DNA of 22,166 nt from F1-60-MAGs149 sp032119475 (GTDB lineage: Bacteria; Actinomycetota; Thermoleophilia; Gaiellales; F1-60-MAGs149). Shown in pieces: positions 6,421-13,889 of this stretch (the first letter of the stretch is position 1; the number at the start of each line of letters is the position of its first letter). The notes under the pieces were generated by a model. That model was not told the DNA's origin and searched no databases. It saw only the letters and a list, made by a program, of their open reading frames with translations. Location of the stretch: positions 1 to 22,166 of the forward strand of contig JAUMCA010000035.1 of the NCBI GenBank assembly GCA_032119475.1. The letters run 5' to 3'. The position numbers and the translations under genes were made by a program.

Positions 6421-7893
6421 ATGACGCTCACGCTCAACGATCCCGCGCTCCTGCGCCAGCAGGCCTACATCGACGGCCAGTGGGTGGACGCCGACAGCGG
6501 CGCCACGTTCCCCGTCATCGACCCCGCGACCGGCGAGGAGATCGCCCGCGTGCCGCGCATGGGCGCGGCGGAGACGCGACGCGCCATCGAGGCCGCGGAG
6601 CGCGCGCGCGCCGGGTGGGCCGGGCTGCTCGCCAAGGAGCGTGCGCGCCTCCTGCGCGACCTGGCGGACGCGATGATCGCGAACACGGACGACCTCGCGA
6701 CGCTGATGACCGCGGAGCAGGGCAAGCCGTACGCCGAGGCCAAGGCGGAGGTCGCCTACGCCGCGTCCTTCTTCGAGTGGTTCGGCGAGGAGGCCAAGCG
6801 CGTCTACGGCGAGACGATCCCGCCGCCGATGCCGGAGCGCCGCATCGTCGTGCTCCGCCAGCCGATCGGCGTCACGGTGGGCATCACCCCGTGGAACTTC
6901 CCCTCGGCGATGCCGACCCGCAAGGCGGCCCCGGCGCTCGCCGTCGGCTGCCCGATGGTCCTGAAGCCGGCGGAGCAGACGCCGCTGAGCGCGCTCGCGG
7001 TCGCCGTCCTCGCCGAGCGCGTCGGCATCCCGGCCGGGGTCTTCAGCATCGTCACCGGTGACAGCGAGGACGCGCCCCTGATCGGGGGCGAGATGACCTC
7101 GAACGCGATCGTCCGGAAGCTGTCCTTCACCGGCTCCACGGAGGTCGGCAAGCTCCTGATGGCGCAGTGCGCCGGCACGGTCAAGAAGGTCTCGCTCGAG
7201 CTCGGCGGCAACGCGCCGTTCCTCGTGTTCGACGACGCCGACCTCGACGACGTCATCGCCGCCATGACCGTCGCGAAGTTCCGCAACGCGGGGCAGACCT
7301 GCATCAGCGCCAACCGCGTGCTCGTGCAGTCCGGCATCCACGACGCCTTCGTGGAGCGGATGGTGGAGCTCGCGTCGGGCGTGACCGTCGCCCCCGGGTT
7401 CGACCCGTCGGCCACGATCGGCCCGCTGATCGACGAGCCGGCGCTGGCGAAGGTGGCGCGCCACGTCGACGACGCGCGGGCGCGCGGCGGCGAGGTGCTG
7501 GTCGGCGGCGGCGTCCACGAGACGCACGGCCGCACGTTCTTCACGCCGACGGTGATCACGGGGGCCGACATGTCGTGGCAGATGTCGAACGAGGAGACGT
7601 TCGGGCCCGTCACGGCGGTGCACCGCTTCGACGACGAGGCGGACGCCGTCCGCACCGCCAACGACACGCCGTTCGGGCTGGCCGCGTACCTGTTCACGCG
7701 CGACCACGCGCGGATCTGGCGCGTGGGCGAGGGGCTCGAGTACGGGATGATCTCCATCAACACCGGATTCATCAGCGCCGCCGAGGCGCCGTTCGGCGGC
7801 GTCAAGGAGTCCGGCATCGGCCGCGAGGGCTCGCACCACGGCATCGAGGACTTCCTCGAGATGAAGTACATGGCCTGGGCCGGGATCCGCTGA
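6421..7893 (+). CDS. gabD: Succinate-semialdehyde dehydrogenase (NAD(P)+), GabD type
   Basis: A 490-residue aldehyde dehydrogenase superfamily enzyme closest in motifs to GabD, which oxidises succinate semialdehyde to succinate. Visible features: the cofactor-domain segment VTVGITPWNFPSAMPTRK with KPAEQTP (the ALDH nucleotide-site lysine), FTGSTEVGKLL, the general base Glu260 in SLELGGNAPF, the catalytic Cys294 in NAGQTCISANR, EETFGPV, and the C-terminal EAPFGGVKESGIGREGS which is typical of GabD. Length is normal. It is the first gene of a plus-strand set with the ThDP enzyme (22-base gap) and the lactonase (9-base gap after that). The pairing with a lactonase recalls the attK-attM arrangement for gamma-butyrolactone/gamma-hydroxybutyrate breakdown. 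Other semialdehydes (for example glutarate or methylmalonate type) cannot be fully excluded. Confidence 0.92.
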   Translation: MTLTLNDPALLRQQAYIDGQWVDADSGATFPVIDPATGEEIARVPRMGAAETRRAIEAAERARAGWAGLLAKERARLLRDLADAMIANTDDLATLMTAEQGKPYAEAKAEVAYAASFFEWFGEEAKRVYGETIPPPMPERRIVVLRQPIGVTVGITPWNFPSAMPTRKAAPALAVGCPMVLKPAEQTPLSALAVAVLAERVGIPAGVFSIVTGDSEDAPLIGGEMTSNAIVRKLSFTGSTEVGKLLMAQCAGTVKKVSLELGGNAPFLVFDDADLDDVIAAMTVAKFRNAGQTCISANRVLVQSGIHDAFVERMVELASGVTVAPGFDPSATIGPLIDEPALAKVARHVDDARARGGEVLVGGGVHETHGRTFFTPTVITGADMSWQMSNEETFGPVTAVHRFDDEADAVRTANDTPFGLAAYLFTRDHARIWRVGEGLEYGMISINTGFISAAEAPFGGVKESGIGREGSHHGIEDFLEMKYMAWAGIR

Positions 7894-7915
7894 CGGGCGA
7901 CGGCGAGCGACCCGG

Positions 7916-9559
7916 ATGAGCAGGCTCGGCGGGCACGTCGTCGTCGACCAGCTGGTCGCCCAGGGCATCGACACCGTGTTCGGCGTCCCGGGCGAGTCGT
8001 TCCTGACCGTGCTCGACGGCCTCTGGGAGCGTCGCGAGCGCATCCGCTTCGTCACCGCGCGCCATGAGGCCACGGCCTCCCACACGGCGGAGGCGTGGGG
8101 CAAGCTGACCGGTCGACCCGGCGTCTGCCTGGTCACGCGCGGGCCCGGCGCCACGCACGCGTCCGTCGGGGTGCACACCGCCTTCCAGGACTCGACGCCG
8201 ATGCTGCTCCTCGTCGGCCAGGTCGAGCGCGGTCACCTGGGACGCGAGGCGTTCCAGGAGGTCGACCTCGCCGCGATGTTCGCCCCGCTCGCGAAGTGGG
8301 CGGTGCAACTCGAGCGCGCCGAGGACATCCCCGCGGTCCTCACCCGCGCCGTCGAGGTCGCGCTCGCCGACCGGCCCGGTCCGGTGGTGGTGGCGATACC
8401 GGAGGACCTGCAGCGCGACCGCGTCGAGGTCGCCGACGGCGCCTACGTCGCGCCCGCCTGGCGGGAGCCCGATCCCTCGGACCTCGACGGGCTGCACGCC
8501 TGGCTGGGCGAGGCCGAGCGGCCGCTGATCATCGTCGGCGGCTCGCGCTGGTCGCAGGAGGCCGGCGACGCGCTGGCCGCGTGGGCCGGCGCCTCCGGCG
8601 TCCCGGTCGCGGCGCAGTTCCGCCGCCAGGACCGGATCGACAACGAGCACCCCGCGTACGTCGGCGACCTCGGGCTGGGCTGCAACCCCGAGCTCGCCGC
8701 GCGCGTGGGGGAGAGCGACTGCGTCGTCCTGCTCGGCGGACGCTTCGGCGACGTGCCCTCCGGCGGCTACACCCGCCTCGGCGTGCCGCGCCACACGGGC
8801 GGGCGCCTCGTGCACATCCATGCCGACCCGGCCGAGCTCGGCCGGGTCTACGAGCCGGACCTCGCGATCGCCGCGGTCGCGCCGCTGGTCGTCGAGGGCC
8901 TTGCGGCGCGCGGCGTCCTCGCGCCCGGCCCGCGCAGCGCGTGGGCGGACGCGGCGCGCGCGGACTACGAGGCGTGGTCGACGCCGGCGCCGCGGGACCT
9001 CGACAGGGTCGACCTCGGCCAGGTGCTCCGCCACCTCGACGCGCTGCTGCCCGACGACGCCGTCATCGCGAACGGCGCCGGCAACTACACCGTCTGGGTC
9101 CACCGCTACCACCGGCACCGGCGCGTGGGCACGCAGCTCGCGCCGACCAGCGGGGCGATGGGGTACGGCATCCCCGCCGCGATCGCCGCCGCGCTGCAGG
9201 ATCCGACGCGCACCGTCGTCGCCTTCGCCGGCGACGGCTGCTTCCAGATGGCGGCGCACGAACTGGCGACCGCGGTGCAGGAGGGGCTGCGGTTGGTCGT
9301 GATCGTCGCGGACAACGGCATGCTGGGGACGATCCGGATGCACCAGGAGCGCTCGTTCCCGGGGCACGTCGAGGGAACCGCGCTCGCCAATCCCGATATC
9401 GCCGCGCTCGCCGCCGCGTACGGCTGCCACGGCGAGCGCGTCGAGCGCGACGCCGATGTCCCGGGCGCGCTCCAGCGCGCGCTCGCCGCGGAGCGCCCCG
9501 CGGTCGTCCACCTGCGCGTCGACCCGCGCGCGATCACTCCGACCGCGCTACTCGGGTAG
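7916..9559 (+). CDS. Thiamine diphosphate-dependent enzyme, acetolactate synthase large-subunit type
   Basis: A 547-residue three-domain ThDP enzyme. The N-terminal Pyr domain opens with GGHVVVDQLVAQGIDTVFGVPGES and carries the catalytic Glu51 in ARHEATASH; the middle domain begins near EAERPLIIVGGSRW; the C-terminal PP domain holds the ThDP/Mg motif GDG (439-441) ending in Asn467 of VADNGML. These fix it as a ThDP lyase/carboligase of the acetolactate synthase, glyoxylate carboligase, benzoylformate decarboxylase group. No small regulatory subunit (IlvH) is nearby and it sits among catabolic genes, so a role in isoleucine/valine synthesis is less likely than a decarboxylase or carboligase role. 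One possibility, not demonstrated, is a 2-oxoacid decarboxylase making the aldehyde used by the neighbouring dehydrogenase. The start ATG 7916 is supported by the conserved beginning of the Pyr domain. Confidence 0.88.
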   Translation: MSRLGGHVVVDQLVAQGIDTVFGVPGESFLTVLDGLWERRERIRFVTARHEATASHTAEAWGKLTGRPGVCLVTRGPGATHASVGVHTAFQDSTPMLLLVGQVERGHLGREAFQEVDLAAMFAPLAKWAVQLERAEDIPAVLTRAVEVALADRPGPVVVAIPEDLQRDRVEVADGAYVAPAWREPDPSDLDGLHAWLGEAERPLIIVGGSRWSQEAGDALAAWAGASGVPVAAQFRRQDRIDNEHPAYVGDLGLGCNPELAARVGESDCVVLLGGRFGDVPSGGYTRLGVPRHTGGRLVHIHADPAELGRVYEPDLAIAAVAPLVVEGLAARGVLAPGPRSAWADAARADYEAWSTPAPRDLDRVDLGQVLRHLDALLPDDAVIANGAGNYTVWVHRYHRHRRVGTQLAPTSGAMGYGIPAAIAAALQDPTRTVVAFAGDGCFQMAAHELATAVQEGLRLVVIVADNGMLGTIRMHQERSFPGHVEGTALANPDIAALAAAYGCHGERVERDADVPGALQRALAAERPAVVHLRVDPRAITPTALLG

Positions 9560-9562
9560 GGT
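9557..9562 (+). promoter_or_regulatory. Possible internal -10 element before the lactonase gene
   Basis: TAGGGT overlaps the TAG stop of the ThDP gene and ends six bases before the lactonase ATG, the same spacing as at gabD and mttB-like gene 2. It could give an internal leaderless transcript, but the GGGT could equally serve as a weak ribosome site. Confidence 0.25.
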
Positions 9563-9568
9563 CGGTCC

Positions 9569-10336
9569 ATGCGCGTCTACGCCCTCCACTGCGGCGGCGA
9601 TCTCCAGGACGTCGGGATCTTCGATCCTGCGCATCCCCAGGCCGGGGAGGCGCTCTACAACCCGTACTACATGTACGTCGTCACGCACCCGCGCGGCAAC
9701 GTGCTGCTCGACACGGGCGCACATCCCACCCTTCGGACCGATCCGCGGTCGCGTCTCGGCGCCATGGCCGACGTGTTCGAGGCGCTGCTCGACCCGGAGC
9801 ACACGGTGCCGGGCTGCCTCGCGACGATCGGCATGACGCCCGCCGACATCGACGTGGTCGTGCAATCGCACCTGCACTTCGACCACGCGGGCGGCCTCGA
9901 GCACCTCGGTCACGCGCCCGTGCTCGTCCAGCAGGCGGAGCTCGACTTCGCGTTCGACCGCTCGCACGACCAGGCGGAGATCTACCTCGTCGACGACTTC
10001 GCCGACGGCGTCGACTGGCGTCCGCTCGCCGGCGCGCACGACATCTTCGGCGACGGATCGCTCGTCATCCACCCGACGCCCGGGCATACCGCCGGGCACC
10101 AGTCGCTGTGGGTGCGCACGCCGGATCGCCCGACGTTCCTCCTGTGCGACGCCGCGTACCTGATCGCGCCGATGCGCGCGCGCCGCCTGCCGGGCGTCCT
10201 GTGGAGTGGCGACGCGATGCTCGACTCCTGGGACCGGATCGAGGCGATCGAGGCCGACACCGGGTGCCGCCTGATCGCCACGCACGCGCTCGACTACGCG
10301 ACGGCCGTGCCCAAGCCCCCGGACGCCTGGGCCTGA
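9569..10336 (+). CDS. AttM/AiiA-like metallo-beta-lactamase-fold lactonase
   Basis: A 255-residue MBL-fold hydrolase of the N-acyl homoserine lactonase family. It has the dinuclear zinc motif HLHFDHAGG (His101, His103, Asp105, His106), a downstream PGHTAGHQSL zinc ligand, the bridging Asp in LLCDAAYL and a late His in ATHALDYA. The start MRVYALHCGGDLQ and the YNPYYMYVVTHPRGNVLLDTG block match this family rather than glyoxalase II or beta-lactamases. Such enzymes open acyl-homoserine lactones (quorum quenching) or small gamma-lactones. Because it sits in one probable operon with succinate-semialdehyde dehydrogenase, as AttM does in Agrobacterium, gamma-butyrolactone-type hydrolysis is a reasonable guess; an alcohol dehydrogenase to link the two steps is not in the window. 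No signal peptide, so cytoplasmic. Confidence 0.85.
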   Translation: MRVYALHCGGDLQDVGIFDPAHPQAGEALYNPYYMYVVTHPRGNVLLDTGAHPTLRTDPRSRLGAMADVFEALLDPEHTVPGCLATIGMTPADIDVVVQSHLHFDHAGGLEHLGHAPVLVQQAELDFAFDRSHDQAEIYLVDDFADGVDWRPLAGAHDIFGDGSLVIHPTPGHTAGHQSLWVRTPDRPTFLLCDAAYLIAPMRARRLPGVLWSGDAMLDSWDRIEAIEADTGCRLIATHALDYATAVPKPPDAWA

Positions 10337-10367
10337 CCGTGCCGCGGCAGCGCGGTCGCTGCGGTCA
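10334..10367. terminator. Bidirectional hairpin containing both convergent stop codons
   Basis: TGACCG (10334-10339), which begins with the lactonase stop, is the exact reverse complement of CGGTCA (10362-10367), which holds the stop of the minus-strand MBL gene. An inner 6-bp stem GCAGCG/CGCTGC (10347-10352 with 10357-10362, loop CGGT) overlaps it, so two alternative foldings exist. There is no T-run. It probably separates the two convergent operons. Confidence 0.5.
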
Positions 10368-11225
10368 CGCGCGACGCTCGCCGGCGAGCAGGGCACCGAC
10401 GGTCAGCGCCAGGTCCTCGTCGTCGCCGGTCATCGCCGCGGCCGCCGCGCCGCGGCGGGAGACCAGGTCGCACGCGGTCGTCAGCTCTGCGGTGCGCGCC
10501 GCCCATCCGGCGGCGTCGGCGACGTTCTCGTCGTGTCCTTCGAGCGCGTGGAGCGGCGCGAGGTCCGCGAGCCGGTCGACGAGCGCGCGCGTGCCGGCGA
10601 CGGTCAGGTACGGCGGGTCCCCCCACAGGCACTCGTAGAGCGCGTCGCCGACGAACAGCACGCGATCGTCGGGCACCCAGGCCACGACGGAGTCGGCGGC
10701 GTGGTCGCCGCCGACGTGGCGCAGCTCGACCGTGACGTCGCCGAGATCCACCGCGTGCGCCTCGTCGAACACGACGGTCGGGAGGACGATCTCGAGGTCG
10801 TCCCGGACCGGCAGCTCCGCCCGGATGTGCGGCAGCGAGAAGGCGAGCTCGAGGCCGTCGCGCACGCGCTGCTCGAGCGCCGCATCGTCCCACGCGTAGG
10901 AGCGCTGGACCGCGAGGCCCTCGGCGGTGCCGCGGGAGGCGATCACCGGAGCGTCGACGGCGGCCGACCCGAAGCTGTGGTCCCAGTGCCAATGGGTGAG
11001 GGCGATGCCCACGATCGGCGGGCGCCCGTGGGCGTCCAGCTCGGCGACGAACGCCGCGAGGTGGCCGGGCGAGGCGCCGCTCTCGACGAGGAGGGTGCCG
11101 GCCGTTCCGCGGACGGCCCCGAGCACCGGGCGATCCGTGCTCTCGTCCGGGGTGAAGCGATCGACGCGGGCGGAGACCTCCTCGAAGCGGCAGGCACGCG
11201 GCACCGGCCGAGGCGCGGACGGCAT
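10365..11225 (-). CDS. MBL-fold metallo-hydrolase
   Basis: A 286-residue metallo-beta-lactamase-fold protein with the zinc motif THWHWDHSFG (His78, His80, Asp82, His83), a second zinc region VGGDHAADSVVAWV and the bridging Asp in VLFVGDALYE. It resembles the beta-lactamase-like hydrolases with HWHWDH motifs more than the lactonase next door; its substrate is unknown. There is no signal peptide. The ATG at 11225 shares one base with the stop of the copper chaperone gene (TGATG), so it is the third gene of the sco/PCu(A)C operon; a GTG one codon upstream is an alternative start. The genomic link with copper handling might mean a role in metal or thiol stress, but this rests only on position. 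Confidence 0.85.
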   Translation of the reverse strand: MPSAPRPVPRACRFEEVSARVDRFTPDESTDRPVLGAVRGTAGTLLVESGASPGHLAAFVAELDAHGRPPIVGIALTHWHWDHSFGSAAVDAPVIASRGTAEGLAVQRSYAWDDAALEQRVRDGLELAFSLPHIRAELPVRDDLEIVLPTVVFDEAHAVDLGDVTVELRHVGGDHAADSVVAWVPDDRVLFVGDALYECLWGDPPYLTVAGTRALVDRLADLAPLHALEGHDENVADAAGWAARTAELTTACDLVSRRGAAAAAMTGDDEDLALTVGALLAGERRA

Positions 11226-11737
11226 CACGACTCCCGCACGGTGATCGGCACGTTGATCGCACCGGCCTTCTCGAAGACGAACGTGGCGTCGAACGCGTCG
11301 CCCGTGGCCAGCGGCTTGGCGAGGTCCATGAGCATCACGTGGTAGCCGCCGGGTTCCAGCGCGACGCCGCCCTCGGCCGGGATGGCGATCCCGTCGACCC
11401 GGCGCATCGACATCGCGCCGTCCATCTGGTGGTCCATCGCCTCCCCGCCCATCGCGTGGCCGTCGGCGTCCTCGACCGCGATCGTGTGGTGGATCTGCGC
11501 CCCGGCGGCGACCGCGTTCGGCACCTGCACGTTGACCAGCCGGTCGTCTTCCCCGGCGCCGGTGACGACCGCGTACAGCGCACCGGTCTCCTGCGACGGC
11601 GCGGTCGTGCGCGCCCAGCCGTCGGTCACCGTGAGGCCCTTCTCCTGCTCCGTGCTGCCACAGGCGCCGACCAGCAGCGCGAGCGCGATGACGAGGCCCG
11701 CGCCGAGCAGCGGCAGGCGGTGGGCGGGCGTGCGCAT
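11225..11737 (-). CDS. PCu(A)C-family periplasmic copper chaperone lipoprotein
   Basis: A 170-residue copper chaperone (DUF461/PCuAC), which carries Cu(I) outside the membrane and supplies the CuA centre of cytochrome c oxidase together with Sco. It has a lipoprotein signal (LGAGLVIALALLVGAC, Cys26 lipidated) and the family core TVTDGWARTTAP, the copper His in AQIHHTIAVE, MSMRRVDGIAIPAEGG and the C-terminal GGYHVMLMDL with its His and Met ligands. Between the first His and the MRRV block there is an extra His/Met-rich stretch (DGHAMGGEAMDHQMDGAM), likely giving more copper ligands. The start is set at 11737, where ATG shares one base with the sco stop (TGATG); the longer reading frame upstream would lie inside sco and lacks signal-peptide character. 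Confidence 0.93.
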   Translation of the reverse strand: MRTPAHRLPLLGAGLVIALALLVGACGSTEQEKGLTVTDGWARTTAPSQETGALYAVVTGAGEDDRLVNVQVPNAVAAGAQIHHTIAVEDADGHAMGGEAMDHQMDGAMSMRRVDGIAIPAEGGVALEPGGYHVMLMDLAKPLATGDAFDATFVFEKAGAINVPITVRES

Positions 11738-12405
11738 CAGGAGGCCTCCTGCGTCGGGGGTGCGATCTGGCCGAGCGCCGTCGCGAGATCCGCGCGCAGC
11801 GTGTCGACGGTCGTGCCGAACGGCCACTGGACGAGGACGCGACCACGGTCGTCGATGGCGTACAGGAAGGAGGTGTGCACGACCTCCGTCGCGCCATCGG
11901 CGCTCGTCGTGACGGCGTAGTCCGCGGCCAGCGCCTTCGCGATGCGCCTCAGTCGGGCGTCGTCGGCCGTCCGCAGCGCGGCGCCGCCGGGGAAGAAGGC
12001 GTCCACGTACGGGACGAGGACGCGCCCGGTGTCGCGCTCGGGGTCCACGGTGATCATGGCGAACGCGATGCGATCGCGGTCCGCGGCCGGCGTCTCACGC
12101 ATCACGGTGCGCAGATCGGCGAGGGTGGTCGGGCAGACGTCGGGGCAGTTCGTGAAGCCGAGGAACAGCAGGAGGAGGCCGCCTTCCGGCCCGCGCAGCC
12201 GGTACGGGCGGCCGCCGTCGGCGACGTCGGGCAGACGCAGAGCACCGACCTCGGGCGCGGGGTCGCGGACCAGGCCGCCGTACGGGGAGGTCGACGTGCC
12301 GGCGTCGTGGATGATCGCCGCGGGCTCGTCGCCGCTCGGCGTCGCCGTCCCGCCGCAACCGGCGAGGAGGACGGCGGCGAGCAGGATGCTGAGCGGGCGG
12401 GCCAT
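11737..12405 (-). CDS. SCO1/SenC family copper metallochaperone/thiol reductase
   Basis: A 222-residue Sco protein, a thioredoxin-fold lipoprotein that matures the CuA site of cytochrome c oxidase. The Cu-binding CxxxC is NCPDVCP (Cys87, Cys91), and the third ligand His177 stands in EVVHTSFLYAID. Other family features: LLLLFLGFTNC, AMITVDPERDT and VPYVDAFFPG. The start at 12405 gives a clean lipoprotein signal MARPLSILLAAVLLAGC with Cys17 lipidated; the longer upstream reading is Arg-rich and overlaps the divergent methyltransferase gene. It leads a three-gene minus-strand operon with one-base stop/start overlaps (sco, PCu(A)C, MBL). The oxidase genes themselves are not in the window. It is divergent from mttB-like gene 2, with 44 bases between starts. 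Confidence 0.95.
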   Translation of the reverse strand: MARPLSILLAAVLLAGCGGTATPSGDEPAAIIHDAGTSTSPYGGLVRDPAPEVGALRLPDVADGGRPYRLRGPEGGLLLLFLGFTNCPDVCPTTLADLRTVMRETPAADRDRIAFAMITVDPERDTGRVLVPYVDAFFPGGAALRTADDARLRRIAKALAADYAVTTSADGATEVVHTSFLYAIDDRGRVLVQWPFGTTVDTLRADLATALGQIAPPTQEAS

Positions 12406-12437
12406 GGCGGGATCGAGCGCGGCGGCGCTCCTGCGCC

Positions 12438-12443
12438 TATTGT
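12438..12443 (+). promoter_or_regulatory. -10 element placed for a leaderless transcript of mttB-like gene 2
   Basis: TATTGT ends exactly six bases before the GTG at 12450, so the transcript should begin at the start codon. No ribosome site is visible. It is the most AT-rich point of the 44-base gap between this gene and sco; promoters for both directions must share this gap. Confidence 0.5.
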
Positions 12444-12449
12444 TGCGCG

Positions 12450-13883
12450 GTGCTGCGCGTCGCCCGTCCACCAGTCGATGTGCTGTCCGCAGGCGACATC
12501 GCGGCCATCGACGCCGCGTGGCGGACCCTGGTCAGCGAGGTCGGCGTGCAGTTCGAGAACCCGCGTGCCCTGGCCGTCCTGCGGGAGGCCGGACAGGAGG
12601 TGGAGGGCGAGACGGTGCGCTTCGACGCCGACTGGGTGGCGTCGTGCGTGGCGGCCGCGCCGTCGTCGTTCGTCTGGCACGGGCGCGCATCGGCACGGGA
12701 CATCCCGCTCGGCGCCGGCGTGACCGCGTTCGCCCCCGCGTACGGCGCGCCCTTCGTCACCTGCGCCGGAGAGCGGCGGCCGGGCACACTCCAGGACCTC
12801 CGCAACCTCGTGGCGCTGATCCAGGACGCCGACGAGCTGGACGTCGCGGGCGGCGTCGTCGTGGAGGCGCAGGACGTCCCCGTGGAGACGCGCCACCTCA
12901 CCCTGCTGCGGACGCTCGCGGTCGAGTCCGACAAGCCGTTCATGGCGGCGGTGTCCTCGCCGGAGGCGACGGAGGACAGCGTCCGCATCGCCGACATCGC
13001 CCTCGGCGGGCTGGACGGGCGCTGCGCGCTCACGGCGATCGTCAACTCGAACTCGCCGCTGCGCTGGGACGAGCGGATGTCGGACGCGATGATGATCCTC
13101 GCGCGCCACGGGCAGGCGCCGATCGTCATGCCCGGCGCTCTGCTCGGCGCGATGGCGCCGGTCACGATCGCGGCGGGCCTCGCGCAGCACCTCGCGGAGG
13201 CCTTCGCCGCGATCGCCCTGATCCAGACGGTGCGGCCCGGCGCGCCGGTGATCCTCGGCGGCGGCACGCCGATCACCGACATGCAGTCGGGTGCTGCGGG
13301 CTTCGCCGGCCCGGAGCTCGCCGTCGCGATCGTCGCGGCCGGTCAGCTCGCGCGCCACTACGGCCTCCCGCTGCGGGCGCTCGGCGGCGCCCTGACCACC
13401 AGCCAGGTGACGGACGCCCAAGCCGGGTGGGAGGGCATGCAGGTGATGAAGGCCGCGCTCGACGCCCACGCGGACGTCGTCATGCACGCGGCCGGCTGGC
13501 TCGACGCGGGCCTGGTGACCGGCTACGAGAAGCTGATCGCGGACCTCGACGTGATCGCCTCGGTGGCCGTCGAGTACGGGCCCCTGGTCGTGGACGACCA
13601 GACGCTCGCCGTCGACGTCATCCGCGAAGTCGGCCATGGCGGCCACTTCTTCGGCGTCGACCACACGCTGACGCGCTTCCGCACCTGCTTCCACCGGCCG
13701 GCCGTCGCCGTGACCCAGAACATCGAACGCTGGCGCGCAGCCGGCGCGCTGACCGCCGAGCAGCGGGCGGAGGCGATCTGGCGGGACCGGCTCGAGGCCC
13801 ACGAGCCGCCGCCGATCCCCGACGACGTGCGGGCGGAGATCGACCGCTACGTCGAGGTGCGGACGGAGGAGATCTCGGGCTGA
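12450..13883 (+). CDS. MttB-family (COG5598) methyltransferase without pyrrolysine, copy 2
   Basis: A 477-residue paralogue of the protein at 958-2394. It shares the same landmarks: LVSEVGVQFENPRAL, NSNSPLRWDERMSDAMM, PGALLGAMAPVT, the GG/SGAAGFAGPEL segment, LTTSQVTDAQAGWEGM and VGHGGHFFGVDHT followed by FRTCFHRP. No internal TAG is present, so it too belongs to the pyrrolysine-free group. The two copies differ at many positions in the barrel-mouth segments (for example LKNGSPAFGG against MQSGAAGFAG), so they probably handle different methylated amines or different partners; this is inference. The start is GTG at 12450, supported by alignment of the N-terminus with copy 1 and by the leaderless promoter. 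It stands alone on its strand, 2 kb upstream of the FAD/GcvT dehydrogenase pair. A 111-bp inverted repeat begins 7 bases after its stop. Confidence 0.9.
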   Translation: MLRVARPPVDVLSAGDIAAIDAAWRTLVSEVGVQFENPRALAVLREAGQEVEGETVRFDADWVASCVAAAPSSFVWHGRASARDIPLGAGVTAFAPAYGAPFVTCAGERRPGTLQDLRNLVALIQDADELDVAGGVVVEAQDVPVETRHLTLLRTLAVESDKPFMAAVSSPEATEDSVRIADIALGGLDGRCALTAIVNSNSPLRWDERMSDAMMILARHGQAPIVMPGALLGAMAPVTIAAGLAQHLAEAFAAIALIQTVRPGAPVILGGGTPITDMQSGAAGFAGPELAVAIVAAGQLARHYGLPLRALGGALTTSQVTDAQAGWEGMQVMKAALDAHADVVMHAAGWLDAGLVTGYEKLIADLDVIASVAVEYGPLVVDDQTLAVDVIREVGHGGHFFGVDHTLTRFRTCFHRPAVAVTQNIERWRAAGALTAEQRAEAIWRDRLEAHEPPPIPDDVRAEIDRYVEVRTEEISG

Positions 13884-13889
13884 TCGAGG

